Assembly (NCBI GenBank): GCA_049699715.1
Contig: JBNAVB010000014.1
Coordinates: forward strand, 1 to 15,408
DNA from: JAVZYK01 sp049699715
Lineage (GTDB): Archaea; Nanobdellota; Nanobdellia; Pacearchaeales; UBA284
Length of the DNA stretch: 15,408 bases
Direction of reading: 5' to 3'
Shown here piece after piece: positions 6,780 to 14,211 of this stretch (position 1 is the stretch's first letter; each line of letters opens with the position of its first letter). Position numbers and translations under genes: made by a program. The notes beneath the pieces are model-generated. The model had not been told where the DNA came from and ran no database searches. It was given only the letters and a program-made list of their open reading frames with translations.

Positions 6780-7592
6780 ATGGCACTAGAAAATTTGTTA
6801 TTTGCGGCGAGTTTGTTTATAGCTTCTCCGAAACAGGAGATAGTTACAGCAAACCCTAACGCTTTCGTCTATGTGATGAACGTGACAAATCAAGCTACAG
6901 AAATAGACACTGGATTTCTTACAGTTATCTCGCAGCACGGCCCTCCTAAGAACTCAAGAGTCTTTCCTACCGATAGTGGATTAGTTGTTCATGCAGTCGA
7001 GGCTCCGGTATATCCCGATGACACTCTTAGTTTTAAAGTCTTGGGCCTTAACGGGGTTACATGGCACAAGGCCTTAGCAGAGAGCCTAGGAAACTACAAA
7101 GACTTACAGCTTTTCATGAACGGCTTTGGATTGAATGTTTTGAATTTGAGAGACAGTTCGGGAGTTTCAGGAAAAGTTTATGGAATTGTAAAATTCAACA
7201 GCAATCCTAACGAGTCGCTTGTAGTTGCAGCCGATACAGCAGGAAAAAAATTCACTGATTTCGCGGCCAATGCCAAATTGCTTTCTGGCTATCTTCCTGG
7301 TGCGGAAGGAACTATAAAATTTGTCAAGTCGGGAGTAGATGGCTACACAAACGTTCCATTTACAATTTCAGAAGCAAATGGCATGGGAATGTACGCAGTT
7401 TTAGATGTCTTGTTCCCTCAAACCACAGGCATAGAAATCGAGAAAACTGCAAAGAAGAGAAACCTGTCTTATGAGGGGGCTATCTATGCTATCTATGATG
7501 TTTTGGGCAGAAAAGTTCCTTCAATAAAAGGCGCAGGGATTTATTTTGTGATAGAAGGAAACAAGGTAGAGAAAAAAGTATTGCTTAAATAA
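6780..7592 (+). CDS. putative secreted protein with T9SS-like C-terminal tail
   Basis: I do not recognise the body of this 270-residue protein. A hydrophobic N-terminal stretch (LLFAASLFIAS, 6-16) may be a short signal peptide, although there is no basic n-region. The middle is rich in beta-forming segments and Gly/Asn/Ser, as in extracellular proteins. The last 35 residues (about 236-270) read IYDVLGRKV, then GAGIYFVIEG and KKVLLK. This is the pattern of the Bacteroidetes Por-secretion (type IX) sorting tail, normally a small beta-sandwich that directs export and surface attachment. In an archaeal context it may instead be a shared fold that packs against the body. The leaderless TATA spacing supports ATG 6780. 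It converges on topA with a 17-bp gap. Confidence 0.8.
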   Translation: MALENLLFAASLFIASPKQEIVTANPNAFVYVMNVTNQATEIDTGFLTVISQHGPPKNSRVFPTDSGLVVHAVEAPVYPDDTLSFKVLGLNGVTWHKALAESLGNYKDLQLFMNGFGLNVLNLRDSSGVSGKVYGIVKFNSNPNESLVVAADTAGKKFTDFAANAKLLSGYLPGAEGTIKFVKSGVDGYTNVPFTISEANGMGMYAVLDVLFPQTTGIEIEKTAKKRNLSYEGAIYAIYDVLGRKVPSIKGAGIYFVIEGNKVEKKVLLK

Positions 7593-7609
7593 CTTAAATA
7601 AACTTAGAA

Positions 7610-9898
7610 TTATTTCTTTTTGCCCTTTTTCTTAGCTTTTGCTGTAGCTCTTTTGGTTTTCTCTTTTGTTTTGGCTTTCTTTTCTTTCTCTAAAGCTTTC
7701 AATTCTCGCGCTTCCTTTCTTTCCTCTCGAGCTTTTCTTGTCGGGCATTCTGGGTTAAGACAAAACAGCCATGGCGGCTTGCCTTTGCGTATCAACAAAA
7801 GCAATGGCCACCCACATTCGCATTTCTTGTCTGAGACTTTCAACAAGCCAAATTGAGGCAATCCAAATGTAGTTTTGCATGTAGGATATTTGTCGCATGC
7901 CGCGAATCTCTTGCCTTTCCTGCTCCTTAAAATAATTAAATCGCCTTCGTGGCACACGGGGCATTTGAATAACGTGTTTGCCTTGCGTTGCTGCTCCTGA
8001 GCCTCGCGATGCGCTTTTAACAACTCATGGCCTATTTCTTGCTCGTGTTTCCTGAACTGCTCTGCAATTTTCAATAAAACTTTTTTAGCTTCCTCGATAA
8101 TCTTGCCTTTCTCTCTGAGCATTTTTTCTTTGGATTTTTCTTCGAGAAGCTTGTCCATCTCCTCCTCAAATTTTCTAGTGAGTTTCTCATCTAAAATAAG
8201 AGGACAGTTCTTCTTCAGAGCTTCTGCGACACTCATCCCCATATTCGTGGCTTCTATCATCCTTCCTATGATGTAACCCCTCTTATATAAAGTATCAATG
8301 ATACTCGCTCTTGTCGCTTTAGTGCCCAGCTCTCTTTTTTCAAGCTCTGAGACTAATGAGGCCGCGCTGTAGCGCTTTGGCGGCTGAGTTTCTTTTTCCT
8401 CAAGCTTCACATCTTTTATTGTAACTTTGCCGTTGATATCCGACAGTGCGCGCTCATGGATTTTGTGAGGATAAACCTCGAGCCATCCTCTCTTCAATAT
8501 GCGCGAACCTTCTGCAGAAAATTCTTTTTTATCTGCCTTAACTATAATCTTTTTTTGTTCTATCAATGCATTCGCGCAGAAGCATGCAATAAAGCGCCTT
8601 ACAATCAAGTCATAAAGCTGTTTTTCCTGGACTGTGACTCGCTCAGGCTCTTCCCCTGTAGGAAATATAGCAGGATGCGCAGGATCTGTTTTCTTGCCTT
8701 CTACCGGTCTCTTTCTTGTGACTAAATCCACGAGCTTCGGATATAAAACTCGCAATTTCTCAAGAATTCTTTTCTGCCCGATTGTGAAAGGCAGTTTTTG
8801 CGATGATGTTCTTGGATATGAAATCAAACCTTGCAAATAAAGGTTCTGTGCTATCGCAAGAGTCTGTGCAGGCGAGAATCCGAAAAATTTGTAAGATTCA
8901 ATCTGAAGTGAAGTCAAATCAAAAGGGGGAAAAGGCCACATCTCTTCCTCTTCTTTTGTTGTCTTTGCTTCCGCGCTCTTTCCTTTGAGCTTGAGAAATT
9001 TTTCTGCTTCAGTTTTGTCGAAAACATCTTTCTCATGCTTAACTTCAATCTCGTGTTTGTCGAGCAGCAAGAAAATCTGCCAATAAGGAACTGGCTTGAA
9101 AGCTTTAATCTCTTTCTCTCTTTTAACTATCAATGATAACGCAGGCCCTTGAACGCGGCCTATCGACATTATTCTGTAGGCTCCTACTGCTTTGATAGCC
9201 TCCATCAACGCTCTGCTCAAATTAATTCCATACATCCAATCTAAATAGTGCCTTGTTTCGCCTGCGAATGCCTGTCCGAAATCAAGATGGTGCATAATAT
9301 TGTTATAAGATTCAATTAAGTCAGGCTTTGTCAGTGTCGAGAATTTCATCCTGCGGGCATCCTGCTGTTTGCATATGAATCTCAGAACGTTAAATCCTAT
9401 GAGCTCGCCTTCGACATCATAATCGCAAGCCACAATAAATTCAGAAGCGTTTTTTGCCAAATAGCTCAGAACATTAGCATATCTCCTTGCAAAACTGATA
9501 ATGGGTTTCCACTCTATGTCAAACACGGGCCATTTTTGTGTTTTCTCTTTCTCGGCCAACCCGAAAAGATGCCCGACAGCGCTCGCAACAATAATTTTTT
9601 TACCTTCCCTCTCGAGCTCCCAATATGGAACAGCAGCAATATTCTTCTTTAAAGGTGCATTCTCTGCCAGCGCGAAGGCAACTTTTGTCGCAGCTTGTGG
9701 TTTCTCACATATAACCAAAGTATAATTTTTCGGCTCTGGTTTTTCCATATCCTCTTTAACCTTTTCTTTCTCGTGCTCAACTTTCTCAATCTTCTCAATC
9801 TCGTGCAACGGAGGTTTTTGCAATGGTGGCACTACATAGCCTTCGCCAGTGTCTTGGAAGATTTCGTCAACAGCAGGCTTCTTCTTTTTCCTTGGCAT
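7610..9898 (-). CDS. topA: DNA topoisomerase I (type IA, archaeal)
   Basis: A 762-residue type IA topoisomerase, which relaxes negative supercoils by a 5'-phosphotyrosine single-strand break. A charged 55-residue N-terminal extension precedes the TOPRIM domain: VICEKP (62-67) carries the catalytic Glu and ACDYDVEGELIG (157-168) the DxD metal residues. RIMSIGRVQGP (242-252) and the active-site Tyr in ISYPRTSS (Y361) follow, then GTKATRASII (525-534). Two zinc ribbons end the enzyme: C646/C649/C668/C674 and C693/C695/C713/C718. The second has CxC instead of CxxC in its first knuckle. A Lys/Glu tail (721-762) closes it. It follows gltX by 59 bp on the same strand but has its own TATA-like sequence (about 9919-9927), so independent leaderless transcription is likely. 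Confidence 0.97.
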   Translation of the reverse strand: MPRKKKKPAVDEIFQDTGEGYVVPPLQKPPLHEIEKIEKVEHEKEKVKEDMEKPEPKNYTLVICEKPQAATKVAFALAENAPLKKNIAAVPYWELEREGKKIIVASAVGHLFGLAEKEKTQKWPVFDIEWKPIISFARRYANVLSYLAKNASEFIVACDYDVEGELIGFNVLRFICKQQDARRMKFSTLTKPDLIESYNNIMHHLDFGQAFAGETRHYLDWMYGINLSRALMEAIKAVGAYRIMSIGRVQGPALSLIVKREKEIKAFKPVPYWQIFLLLDKHEIEVKHEKDVFDKTEAEKFLKLKGKSAEAKTTKEEEEMWPFPPFDLTSLQIESYKFFGFSPAQTLAIAQNLYLQGLISYPRTSSQKLPFTIGQKRILEKLRVLYPKLVDLVTRKRPVEGKKTDPAHPAIFPTGEEPERVTVQEKQLYDLIVRRFIACFCANALIEQKKIIVKADKKEFSAEGSRILKRGWLEVYPHKIHERALSDINGKVTIKDVKLEEKETQPPKRYSAASLVSELEKRELGTKATRASIIDTLYKRGYIIGRMIEATNMGMSVAEALKKNCPLILDEKLTRKFEEEMDKLLEEKSKEKMLREKGKIIEEAKKVLLKIAEQFRKHEQEIGHELLKAHREAQEQQRKANTLFKCPVCHEGDLIILRSRKGKRFAACDKYPTCKTTFGLPQFGLLKVSDKKCECGWPLLLLIRKGKPPWLFCLNPECPTRKAREERKEARELKALEKEKKAKTKEKTKRATAKAKKKGKKK

Positions 9899-9918
9899 GG
9901 TTAGATAAAAAACGAGTA

Positions 9919-9927
9919 TTATAAAAA
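9919..9927 (-). promoter_or_regulatory. TATA-like box of topA
   Basis: On the minus strand the sequence reads TTTTTATAA, ending 20-21 nt from the topA ATG at 9898, so little or no leader is expected. Confidence 0.45.
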
Positions 9928-9957
9928 TGTTTGTCTGTGTTTGTCTTGCCTTTATGC

Positions 9958-11673
9958 TCAGCCATGGGCAAACCAGAAAACCATCTTGTCCTTGGTTTTA
10001 GAATCACATCTTACAAATCCAAATCTCTCGAACTGACAGATGTCATCGATTTTAAGTTCGCGAACCATGGGCTCTGCGAGGCCCTCTACAATTGTACCAT
10101 CAGGCATTACGACTTCAGTTTTTACAAGTTCTTTAATGCAAGGAAGCCAGTGTATAAGTTTCGCGGCAAGCTTCTCATCATATTCTTTCGAGATAAATTC
10201 AAAATAATCGCTCTTGACAAAATTGAAAAGATGCATGAATCTATAGTTCTTTTTTCTGTTCTTCTCTATTTCTTCATAATCACGCTTTTGTATGTAAAAA
10301 TCCTCGAAAGTGTCAAAGTCTCTGTAGCCTCTTTCAACATGGTCTGGATGCAAAGGCACTTTAGCTTTCATCCGCGGAGCGCTTTTCACTTTAATCTTAA
10401 CAGGATTAGGCACAAAGAAGTAACGATTGCTTTGCTCTACAAATTTTTTGTTTTCCTTATAAAGGTTCTCCACAGGAACGGTAGCTTCTGTCTGCGTCAA
10501 CCCGAGCGACAAGAAGAACGTTCTTAATGCTTCCGGCCTTATCCCCCTTCTAGCTAGGGACTGCAAACTCCAAGTTCTTGGGTCATCCCATCCGCGATAG
10601 ACTCCATCCAAAACTTCTTTGGCGGATTTGCTTTTTGAGATTTTTGCCCCCTTGACAGTCACTATCCCACTATGTATTAATTCAGGAGCTTTCCACCCGA
10701 AAATGTCCCATATATATTTCTCCATCTCGCTCTCCATCATCAAGTCCTTGCCTCTCAAAATATGAGTCACGCCAAGAAGATGATCATCTATAGCCCACGA
10801 AAACTCAAGCATTGGCCAAACCCTATACCTTTTACCTGTTTTTGGATGTTCTCTATCGGTTATCCTAAACAGAACTCTATCGCGGAAAGCAGGATTCTTA
10901 TGTTTCATGTCTGTCTTTATCCTCAAAGTCGCTTGGCCAGGCTTGTAATCATAATCAAGCATGTTGTTCCATTCCTCAAGATTCTTAATAAGATCATATT
11001 TTCGATGCTCGCATTCCTTGCCTTGCTCGCGATTCTTGTGCAAAGTTTCTGAGTCACAGAAACAGACATAGGCTTTTTTCTTTCTTATTAATTGTTCAGC
11101 ATATGAATAATAAACATTCAATCGGTCTGATTTGTAGATTATAGGCAAGGCATACTTGACTTGTAACCATTTCAAAGATTCTGGGATTAAATTGTAAGCC
11201 TCTTTAGCTATAGTCTTCTCTTCGCTGCCGATCGTATCATCAATCACAAGAAGCAATTTCCCTTTGTACATCTTACAATACTCATCGTTCAATATCGCGG
11301 GCTTTGCATTTCCTATATGCAATGGGCCCGAAGGAAACGGCGCAAATCTCATCACAACCTTGCCTTGCTGAGCATTAGGCAAGGGGGGCAATCCCTCCCG
11401 CTCTTCTCTTTTCTTGACAAGCTTCTCAAATCCCAAAAATAATTTCTGCTGCTCCTCGAGCTTCATTGAGTTTACTTCCTTCACAATTTTTTGAATTAAG
11501 GGCATTACTTTCTTAATGTCCTCTTTCTTCAAGCCTTCTTGGAAAAGTTTTGGAAGCACAGCACTTGCCTGAGCTTTACCATTATGCGCGAGTGCATTGG
11601 CTAAAGCATAAGCCTCTATCTTCTTCTCATCCAAACTCTCTTTTCCAGCCTTCTCGACCTTCTTTTTTGGCAT
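9958..11673 (-). CDS. gltX: glutamyl-tRNA synthetase (archaeal type)
   Basis: A class I synthetase of the archaeal/eukaryotic GluRS-GlnRS branch, 571 residues, charging tRNA-Glu and, in many archaea, also tRNA-Gln for later amidation. A helical N-terminal appendage (about 1-100) is typical of this branch. The catalytic core has FAPFPSGPLHIGN (HIGH-type site, 119-122) and KGAKISKSKS (KMSKS-type site, 344-348). The C-terminal beta-barrel anticodon domain follows. I chose ATG 11673 because the TATA-like TATTTAAA (11695-11702, minus strand) is 21 nt upstream. A GTG at 11694 (which would give 578 aa) lies only a base from that box and cannot be on the transcript. The gene is divergent from the membrane regulator, with a palindrome between the two promoters. 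Confidence 0.95.
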   Translation of the reverse strand: MPKKKVEKAGKESLDEKKIEAYALANALAHNGKAQASAVLPKLFQEGLKKEDIKKVMPLIQKIVKEVNSMKLEEQQKLFLGFEKLVKKREEREGLPPLPNAQQGKVVMRFAPFPSGPLHIGNAKPAILNDEYCKMYKGKLLLVIDDTIGSEEKTIAKEAYNLIPESLKWLQVKYALPIIYKSDRLNVYYSYAEQLIRKKKAYVCFCDSETLHKNREQGKECEHRKYDLIKNLEEWNNMLDYDYKPGQATLRIKTDMKHKNPAFRDRVLFRITDREHPKTGKRYRVWPMLEFSWAIDDHLLGVTHILRGKDLMMESEMEKYIWDIFGWKAPELIHSGIVTVKGAKISKSKSAKEVLDGVYRGWDDPRTWSLQSLARRGIRPEALRTFFLSLGLTQTEATVPVENLYKENKKFVEQSNRYFFVPNPVKIKVKSAPRMKAKVPLHPDHVERGYRDFDTFEDFYIQKRDYEEIEKNRKKNYRFMHLFNFVKSDYFEFISKEYDEKLAAKLIHWLPCIKELVKTEVVMPDGTIVEGLAEPMVRELKIDDICQFERFGFVRCDSKTKDKMVFWFAHG

Positions 11674-11694
11674 TATTACAAATGGCAGTACCAC

Positions 11695-11702
11695 TTTAAA
11701 TA
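11695..11702 (-). promoter_or_regulatory. TATA box of gltX
   Basis: TATTTAAA on the minus strand lies 21 nt from ATG 11673 and overlaps the space just upstream of the in-frame GTG, which decides the start. Confidence 0.6.
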
Positions 11703-11714
11703 TATTTTTATTGG

Positions 11715-11742
11715 GATAACTTCAATCATATTTGAAGTTATC
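11715..11742. promoter_or_regulatory. 11-bp perfect palindrome, candidate operator
   Basis: GATAACTTCAA (11715-11725) and TTGAAGTTATC (11732-11742) are perfect inverted repeats separated by 6 bp. The site sits between the gltX TATA box (11695-11702) and the TATA box of the winged-helix gene (11749-11756), where a bound dimer could affect both promoters. Its symmetry suits the winged-helix regulator encoded next door. An RNA hairpin is the alternative, but the site lies upstream of both predicted transcripts. Confidence 0.55.
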
Positions 11743-11748
11743 GCTTTA

Positions 11749-11756
11749 TTTATAAA
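11749..11756 (+). promoter_or_regulatory. TATA box of the winged-helix gene
   Basis: TTTATAAA with 29 nt to ATG 11786, predicting a leader of about 8 nt, begins 6 bp beyond the palindrome. Confidence 0.55.
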
Positions 11757-11785
11757 TAATATATTCTTCATTCTTTCGAGCAAAA

Positions 11786-12382
11786 ATGAGCAAAAAATAT
11801 CTAATGGTTTCATTCGATGATCCTAAGACAAGCAAACTTGCAGATGTCCTCGGGAACAAGACCTGTAAGAAGATCATTGACTTGCTCGCGGAAAAAGAGG
11901 CCACAAAAAGTGAGATTGCCAATGTATTGAAAGTTCCTCTAAACACTGTGGAGTATAACGTGAACAAGTTGGTTGAAGCGGGCTTGATAGAACGTTCAAA
12001 GAATTATTTCTGGAGCGAGAAGGGAAAAAAAATTGGAATCTACAAGCTCTCAAACAAATCTATAATCATATCGCCGAAATCAAAAAATTATCTGAAGCCC
12101 GTACTTCCGGCAGCTTTGATTTCTGTTGTGATAACTTTCTTGATTTGGCTTTTTTCAAGCACATCTTATACGCAAACTTACGCGCAAAGGATGGCCGCAG
12201 AGGAAAGCATTAAAGCATTAAAAGGCACTGCTGAGATGGTTGAAACTCAAGCGCCCTCTACAATTCAATCATTTTTAACATCAATCCCCTTAGGGGGATG
12301 GCTCTTGATAGGCGCAATAATAACCTTAGTAGTATATTTAATCATATTACTCATAAGCTGGAAACGGCTAATCAAATTGTAA
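11786..12382 (+). CDS. membrane-anchored winged-helix regulator
   Basis: A 198-residue protein with an N-terminal ArsR/MarR-like winged helix (about 18-90): KTCKKIIDLLAEKEATKSEIANVLKVPLNTVEYNVNKLVEAGLIE is the helix-turn-helix, followed by a beta-wing (NYFWSEKGKKIGIYKLS). Two transmembrane segments follow (about 106-124 and 171-191), with a 45-residue loop between them predicted outside the cell and a short basic cytoplasmic end (WKRLIK). The arrangement suggests a one-component regulator that senses at the membrane and binds DNA directly. The gene is followed 46 bp later by a SIMPL-domain protein on the same strand, and a palindrome lies in its own promoter region. The DNA target and signal are inferred, not known. 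Confidence 0.82.
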   Translation: MSKKYLMVSFDDPKTSKLADVLGNKTCKKIIDLLAEKEATKSEIANVLKVPLNTVEYNVNKLVEAGLIERSKNYFWSEKGKKIGIYKLSNKSIIISPKSKNYLKPVLPAALISVVITFLIWLFSSTSYTQTYAQRMAAEESIKALKGTAEMVETQAPSTIQSFLTSIPLGGWLLIGAIITLVVYLIILLISWKRLIKL

Positions 12383-12395
12383 ATAAACATGGAGG

Positions 12396-12427
12396 TTTAA
12401 AAGATATTAAATTTAAAAGATATTAAA
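12396..12427. repeat. 16-bp perfect tandem duplication upstream of SIMPL gene
   Basis: TTTAAAAGATATTAAA occurs twice head to tail (12396-12411, 12412-12427). The duplication separates a GGAGG ribosome-site-like sequence (12391-12395) from the ATG at 12429 by 33 nt, too far for normal pairing. Each unit also contains TTTAAA, which could serve as a promoter element. Confidence 0.8.
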
Positions 12428-12428
12428 A

Positions 12429-13166
12429 ATGGAAAAATCAGTTCAGATAACTTTGATTATTGTCATAGCAGTATTGGTTATAGCGGGGATAGCGACTTTA
12501 TTGATTCTTCAGGGAAGAGCACCTGCAAACACAGTTAGCGTTCAGGGAAATGCCCTGCTTAAAGCCGACCCCGACTTAGTAACTGTATACTTCCGCGCAG
12601 AGACAAATGCTTCAACAGCGCAAGAAGCTAAAGACAAAAATGCCGAGATAGTCAATAAGGCCGCTGGCGCTCTAACAAAAATTGGAATCACAAGCGAAAA
12701 AATACAGACGATGGATTTCAATATCTATCCAGAATATGATTGGATTGACGGCAAGCAAGTATTCAGGGGATACAAAGCAGTCCATTCATTTAAGATTGAG
12801 CTTGAAACAGCGCAGATAGACAAAGTTGGTGGCGTGATCGATGCTGGCGTAGATTCTGGCGCATTGATAGATTACATAAACTTTGAGCTAAGCACAACAA
12901 AGCAGAATGAATACAAGGCAGAAGCCTTGAGACAAGCATCCCAAGATGCGAAGACAAAGGCCGAAGCAATGGTCTCTGGTTTGGGCAAACAGCTAGGCAA
13001 GTTGGTCTCAGTTTCAGACATGAGCTTTGACTATTATCCTTGGCCAATCTACAGAAACATAGATATGATGGGAAGCGCGACAGAAGCAAAAGAAGCTGTC
13101 ACAAACATAACACCATCAGAAAAAGAGATAAGAGCGCAAGTTTCGGTAGTATATCAGATTGCTTGA
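12429..13166 (+). CDS. SIMPL (DUF541) domain protein, membrane-anchored
   Basis: A 245-residue protein with an uncleaved-looking N-terminal membrane anchor (QITLIIVIAVLVIAGIATLLIL, about 6-27), followed by a SIMPL/DUF541 domain to the end. Typical features are the opening VSVQGNALLKADPDLVTVYFRAET strand pair, the ALTKIGITSEKIQTMDFNIYPEY segment and the ALRQASQDAKTKAEAMVSGLGKQLGKLVSVSD helix-strand. SIMPL proteins are extracytoplasmic beta-alpha proteins of poorly known function, linked in various organisms to stress responses and signalling. No lipobox cysteine is present, so it is not a substrate for the nearby LspA. It probably shares a transcript with the winged-helix gene. Confidence 0.9.
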   Translation: MEKSVQITLIIVIAVLVIAGIATLLILQGRAPANTVSVQGNALLKADPDLVTVYFRAETNASTAQEAKDKNAEIVNKAAGALTKIGITSEKIQTMDFNIYPEYDWIDGKQVFRGYKAVHSFKIELETAQIDKVGGVIDAGVDSGALIDYINFELSTTKQNEYKAEALRQASQDAKTKAEAMVSGLGKQLGKLVSVSDMSFDYYPWPIYRNIDMMGSATEAKEAVTNITPSEKEIRAQVSVVYQIA

Positions 13167-13209
13167 TTCTTCTTTTCTATTTTATAATATTTTTTCTTTT
13201 CCTTACTCT
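13167..13209 (+). terminator. T-rich termination region
   Basis: This is a pyrimidine-rich stretch with T runs directly after the SIMPL stop, in the 43-bp gap to the convergent lspA end. Archaeal termination commonly uses such U-tracts without a hairpin. Confidence 0.4.
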
Positions 13210-13704
13210 TTACTTTTTCTTTAGAAGCACGATTATCAATATTATCACGCCGGCAACATTGCTAATATCGGCAATATTAAAAGCAGGCACAGGCAAGAAC
13301 GAGAAAGAAAGCCAGTCAACAACATAGCCATAAAGAAGCCTATCTATCATATTGCATAAAGTCCCTGCGAACAAGAAAAGGAGTCCATAATGGAAGGCTT
13401 TTAATCTTGGAACCGTGCAGTAAAAATAAGCTGTCAGTACAAGTACTATAACAGTCACAAAAATCAAAAGTATTCTTGTCCATTCAAATCCCTGCAACAA
13501 ATTGAATGCCGCTCCATAGTTAATTGAACGCTTCATGCAGAAAAATGCGCAACCAGACACAAGAGATGAGACATATTTGGTGTAGCGGTCAAGAGCATAT
13601 ATCAAAAAAAGCAGCGCCATTGCCACAAACATTTTGTCAATACAACTTTCCCTATGAATTGCTTTCTTAACTTGTTTTGCCTCCCCTCTTTTTTTCTTCA
13701 CCAT
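13210..13704 (-). CDS. lspA: lipoprotein signal peptidase (signal peptidase II)
   Basis: A 164-residue integral membrane aspartyl protease of the LspA family, which cleaves the signal peptide of lipid-modified prolipoproteins. A basic 20-residue N-terminal extension precedes four membrane segments (about 24-38, 78-96, 104-120, 147-161). Family motifs are intact: DRYTK (39-43), NYGAAFNLL (62-70), the first catalytic Asp in GTLCNMIDR (D121) and the second in FNIADISNVAG (D146). LspA is a bacterial hallmark, so its presence next to archaeal genes suggests transfer. No Lgt homologue is in the window. ATG 13704 follows a GAGGT ribosome site by about 5 nt, so this message has a leader, unlike many neighbours. 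It lies 54 bp downstream of the 13759-14169 gene. Confidence 0.93.
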   Translation of the reverse strand: MVKKKRGEAKQVKKAIHRESCIDKMFVAMALLFLIYALDRYTKYVSSLVSGCAFFCMKRSINYGAAFNLLQGFEWTRILLIFVTVIVLVLTAYFYCTVPRLKAFHYGLLFLFAGTLCNMIDRLLYGYVVDWLSFSFLPVPAFNIADISNVAGVIILIIVLLKKK

Positions 13705-13758
13705 CTCAACCTCTTTTTGAATGGATATGATTTATATTATGGGTTATTGATATCTAAA

Positions 13759-14169
13759 TTAATATTTGATGTCAACTCTACGCTCAATTCTATCAATTTT
13801 CCGCTCTATAAGCTCAATCCTCTGGATGGCATTATCAATCCTTCTCCTGAGTCTCTCGAACCTTTCAATGTCAATGCTTGAGCTTGAAGCAACAGGCGAA
13901 TTAAAATAATTTGAATAGCCTGAAGTTTCCGATGCTGCAGAGCTGGTGCTGCTTGCACCTTGGCTGTCATCGCCTGTGGCAGCACTTGCCATGGCACCCA
14001 AAAATCCCAAGTTATCTTCAGTTGCAGCAGGTCCCGGCGCCGCGCTAGTGCTCTGGAAAGGTGCGACCTTAGCAGCCCTGTTCCTTTCATCTATAGTCCT
14101 AAGCAAGCCTATATCAATAACCTCTGTATTCTGTGGCCTCTTCTTTTTGCTAAAAAAAGGAATTTTCAT
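13759..14169 (-). CDS. hypothetical protein, low-complexity middle and coiled-coil end
   Basis: I do not recognise this 136-residue protein. A short basic start (MKIPFFSKKKRPQ) leads to an Ala/Ser/Thr/Gly-rich, probably disordered middle (about 40-95) and a charged C-terminal helix (about 98-134: ERFERLRRRIDNAIQRIELIERKIDRIERR) with heptad spacing, a likely coiled coil. No membrane segment is visible. I place the start at ATG 14169 because TTTATAAA (14191-14198) is 21 nt upstream. A TTG at 14178, three codons earlier, would lie upstream of the transcript. The insertion sequence begins 13 bp beyond this TATA box, so it has replaced the DNA upstream of the promoter. Confidence 0.78.
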   Translation of the reverse strand: MKIPFFSKKKRPQNTEVIDIGLLRTIDERNRAAKVAPFQSTSAAPGPAATEDNLGFLGAMASAATGDDSQGASSTSSAASETSGYSNYFNSPVASSSSIDIERFERLRRRIDNAIQRIELIERKIDRIERRVDIKY

Positions 14170-14190
14170 ATTATCCAAGGCATTTATGAT

Positions 14191-14198
14191 TTTATAAA
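14191..14198 (-). promoter_or_regulatory. TATA box of the 14169 gene
   Basis: TTTATAAA lies 21 nt from ATG 14169. Its upstream BRE region (14199-14205) is intact but the insertion sequence starts at 14212. Confidence 0.65.
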
Positions 14199-14203
14199 CC
14201 TTA

Positions 14204-14211
14204 CTTTAAGG
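14204..14211. repeat. 8-bp target-site duplication, left copy
   Basis: CTTTAAGG directly abuts the left end of the insertion sequence and is repeated at 15351-15358 against the right end. Confidence 0.9.

Noticed and set aside
9931..10527. 198-codon plus-strand frame opposite gltX
   Set aside because: It is the antisense shadow of the well-supported GluRS gene and shows no recognisable motif.
11674..11694. Upstream GTG start for gltX adding seven residues
   Set aside because: The TATA box is a base away, so the GTG would not be on the transcript. ATG 11673 fits the leaderless spacing.
11715..11742. Rho-independent terminator
   Set aside because: The palindrome sits upstream of two divergent promoters and no transcript is expected to end there.
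14170..14178. TTG start for the low-complexity gene adding three residues
   Set aside because: It lies upstream of the transcript start predicted from TTTATAAA at 14191-14198.
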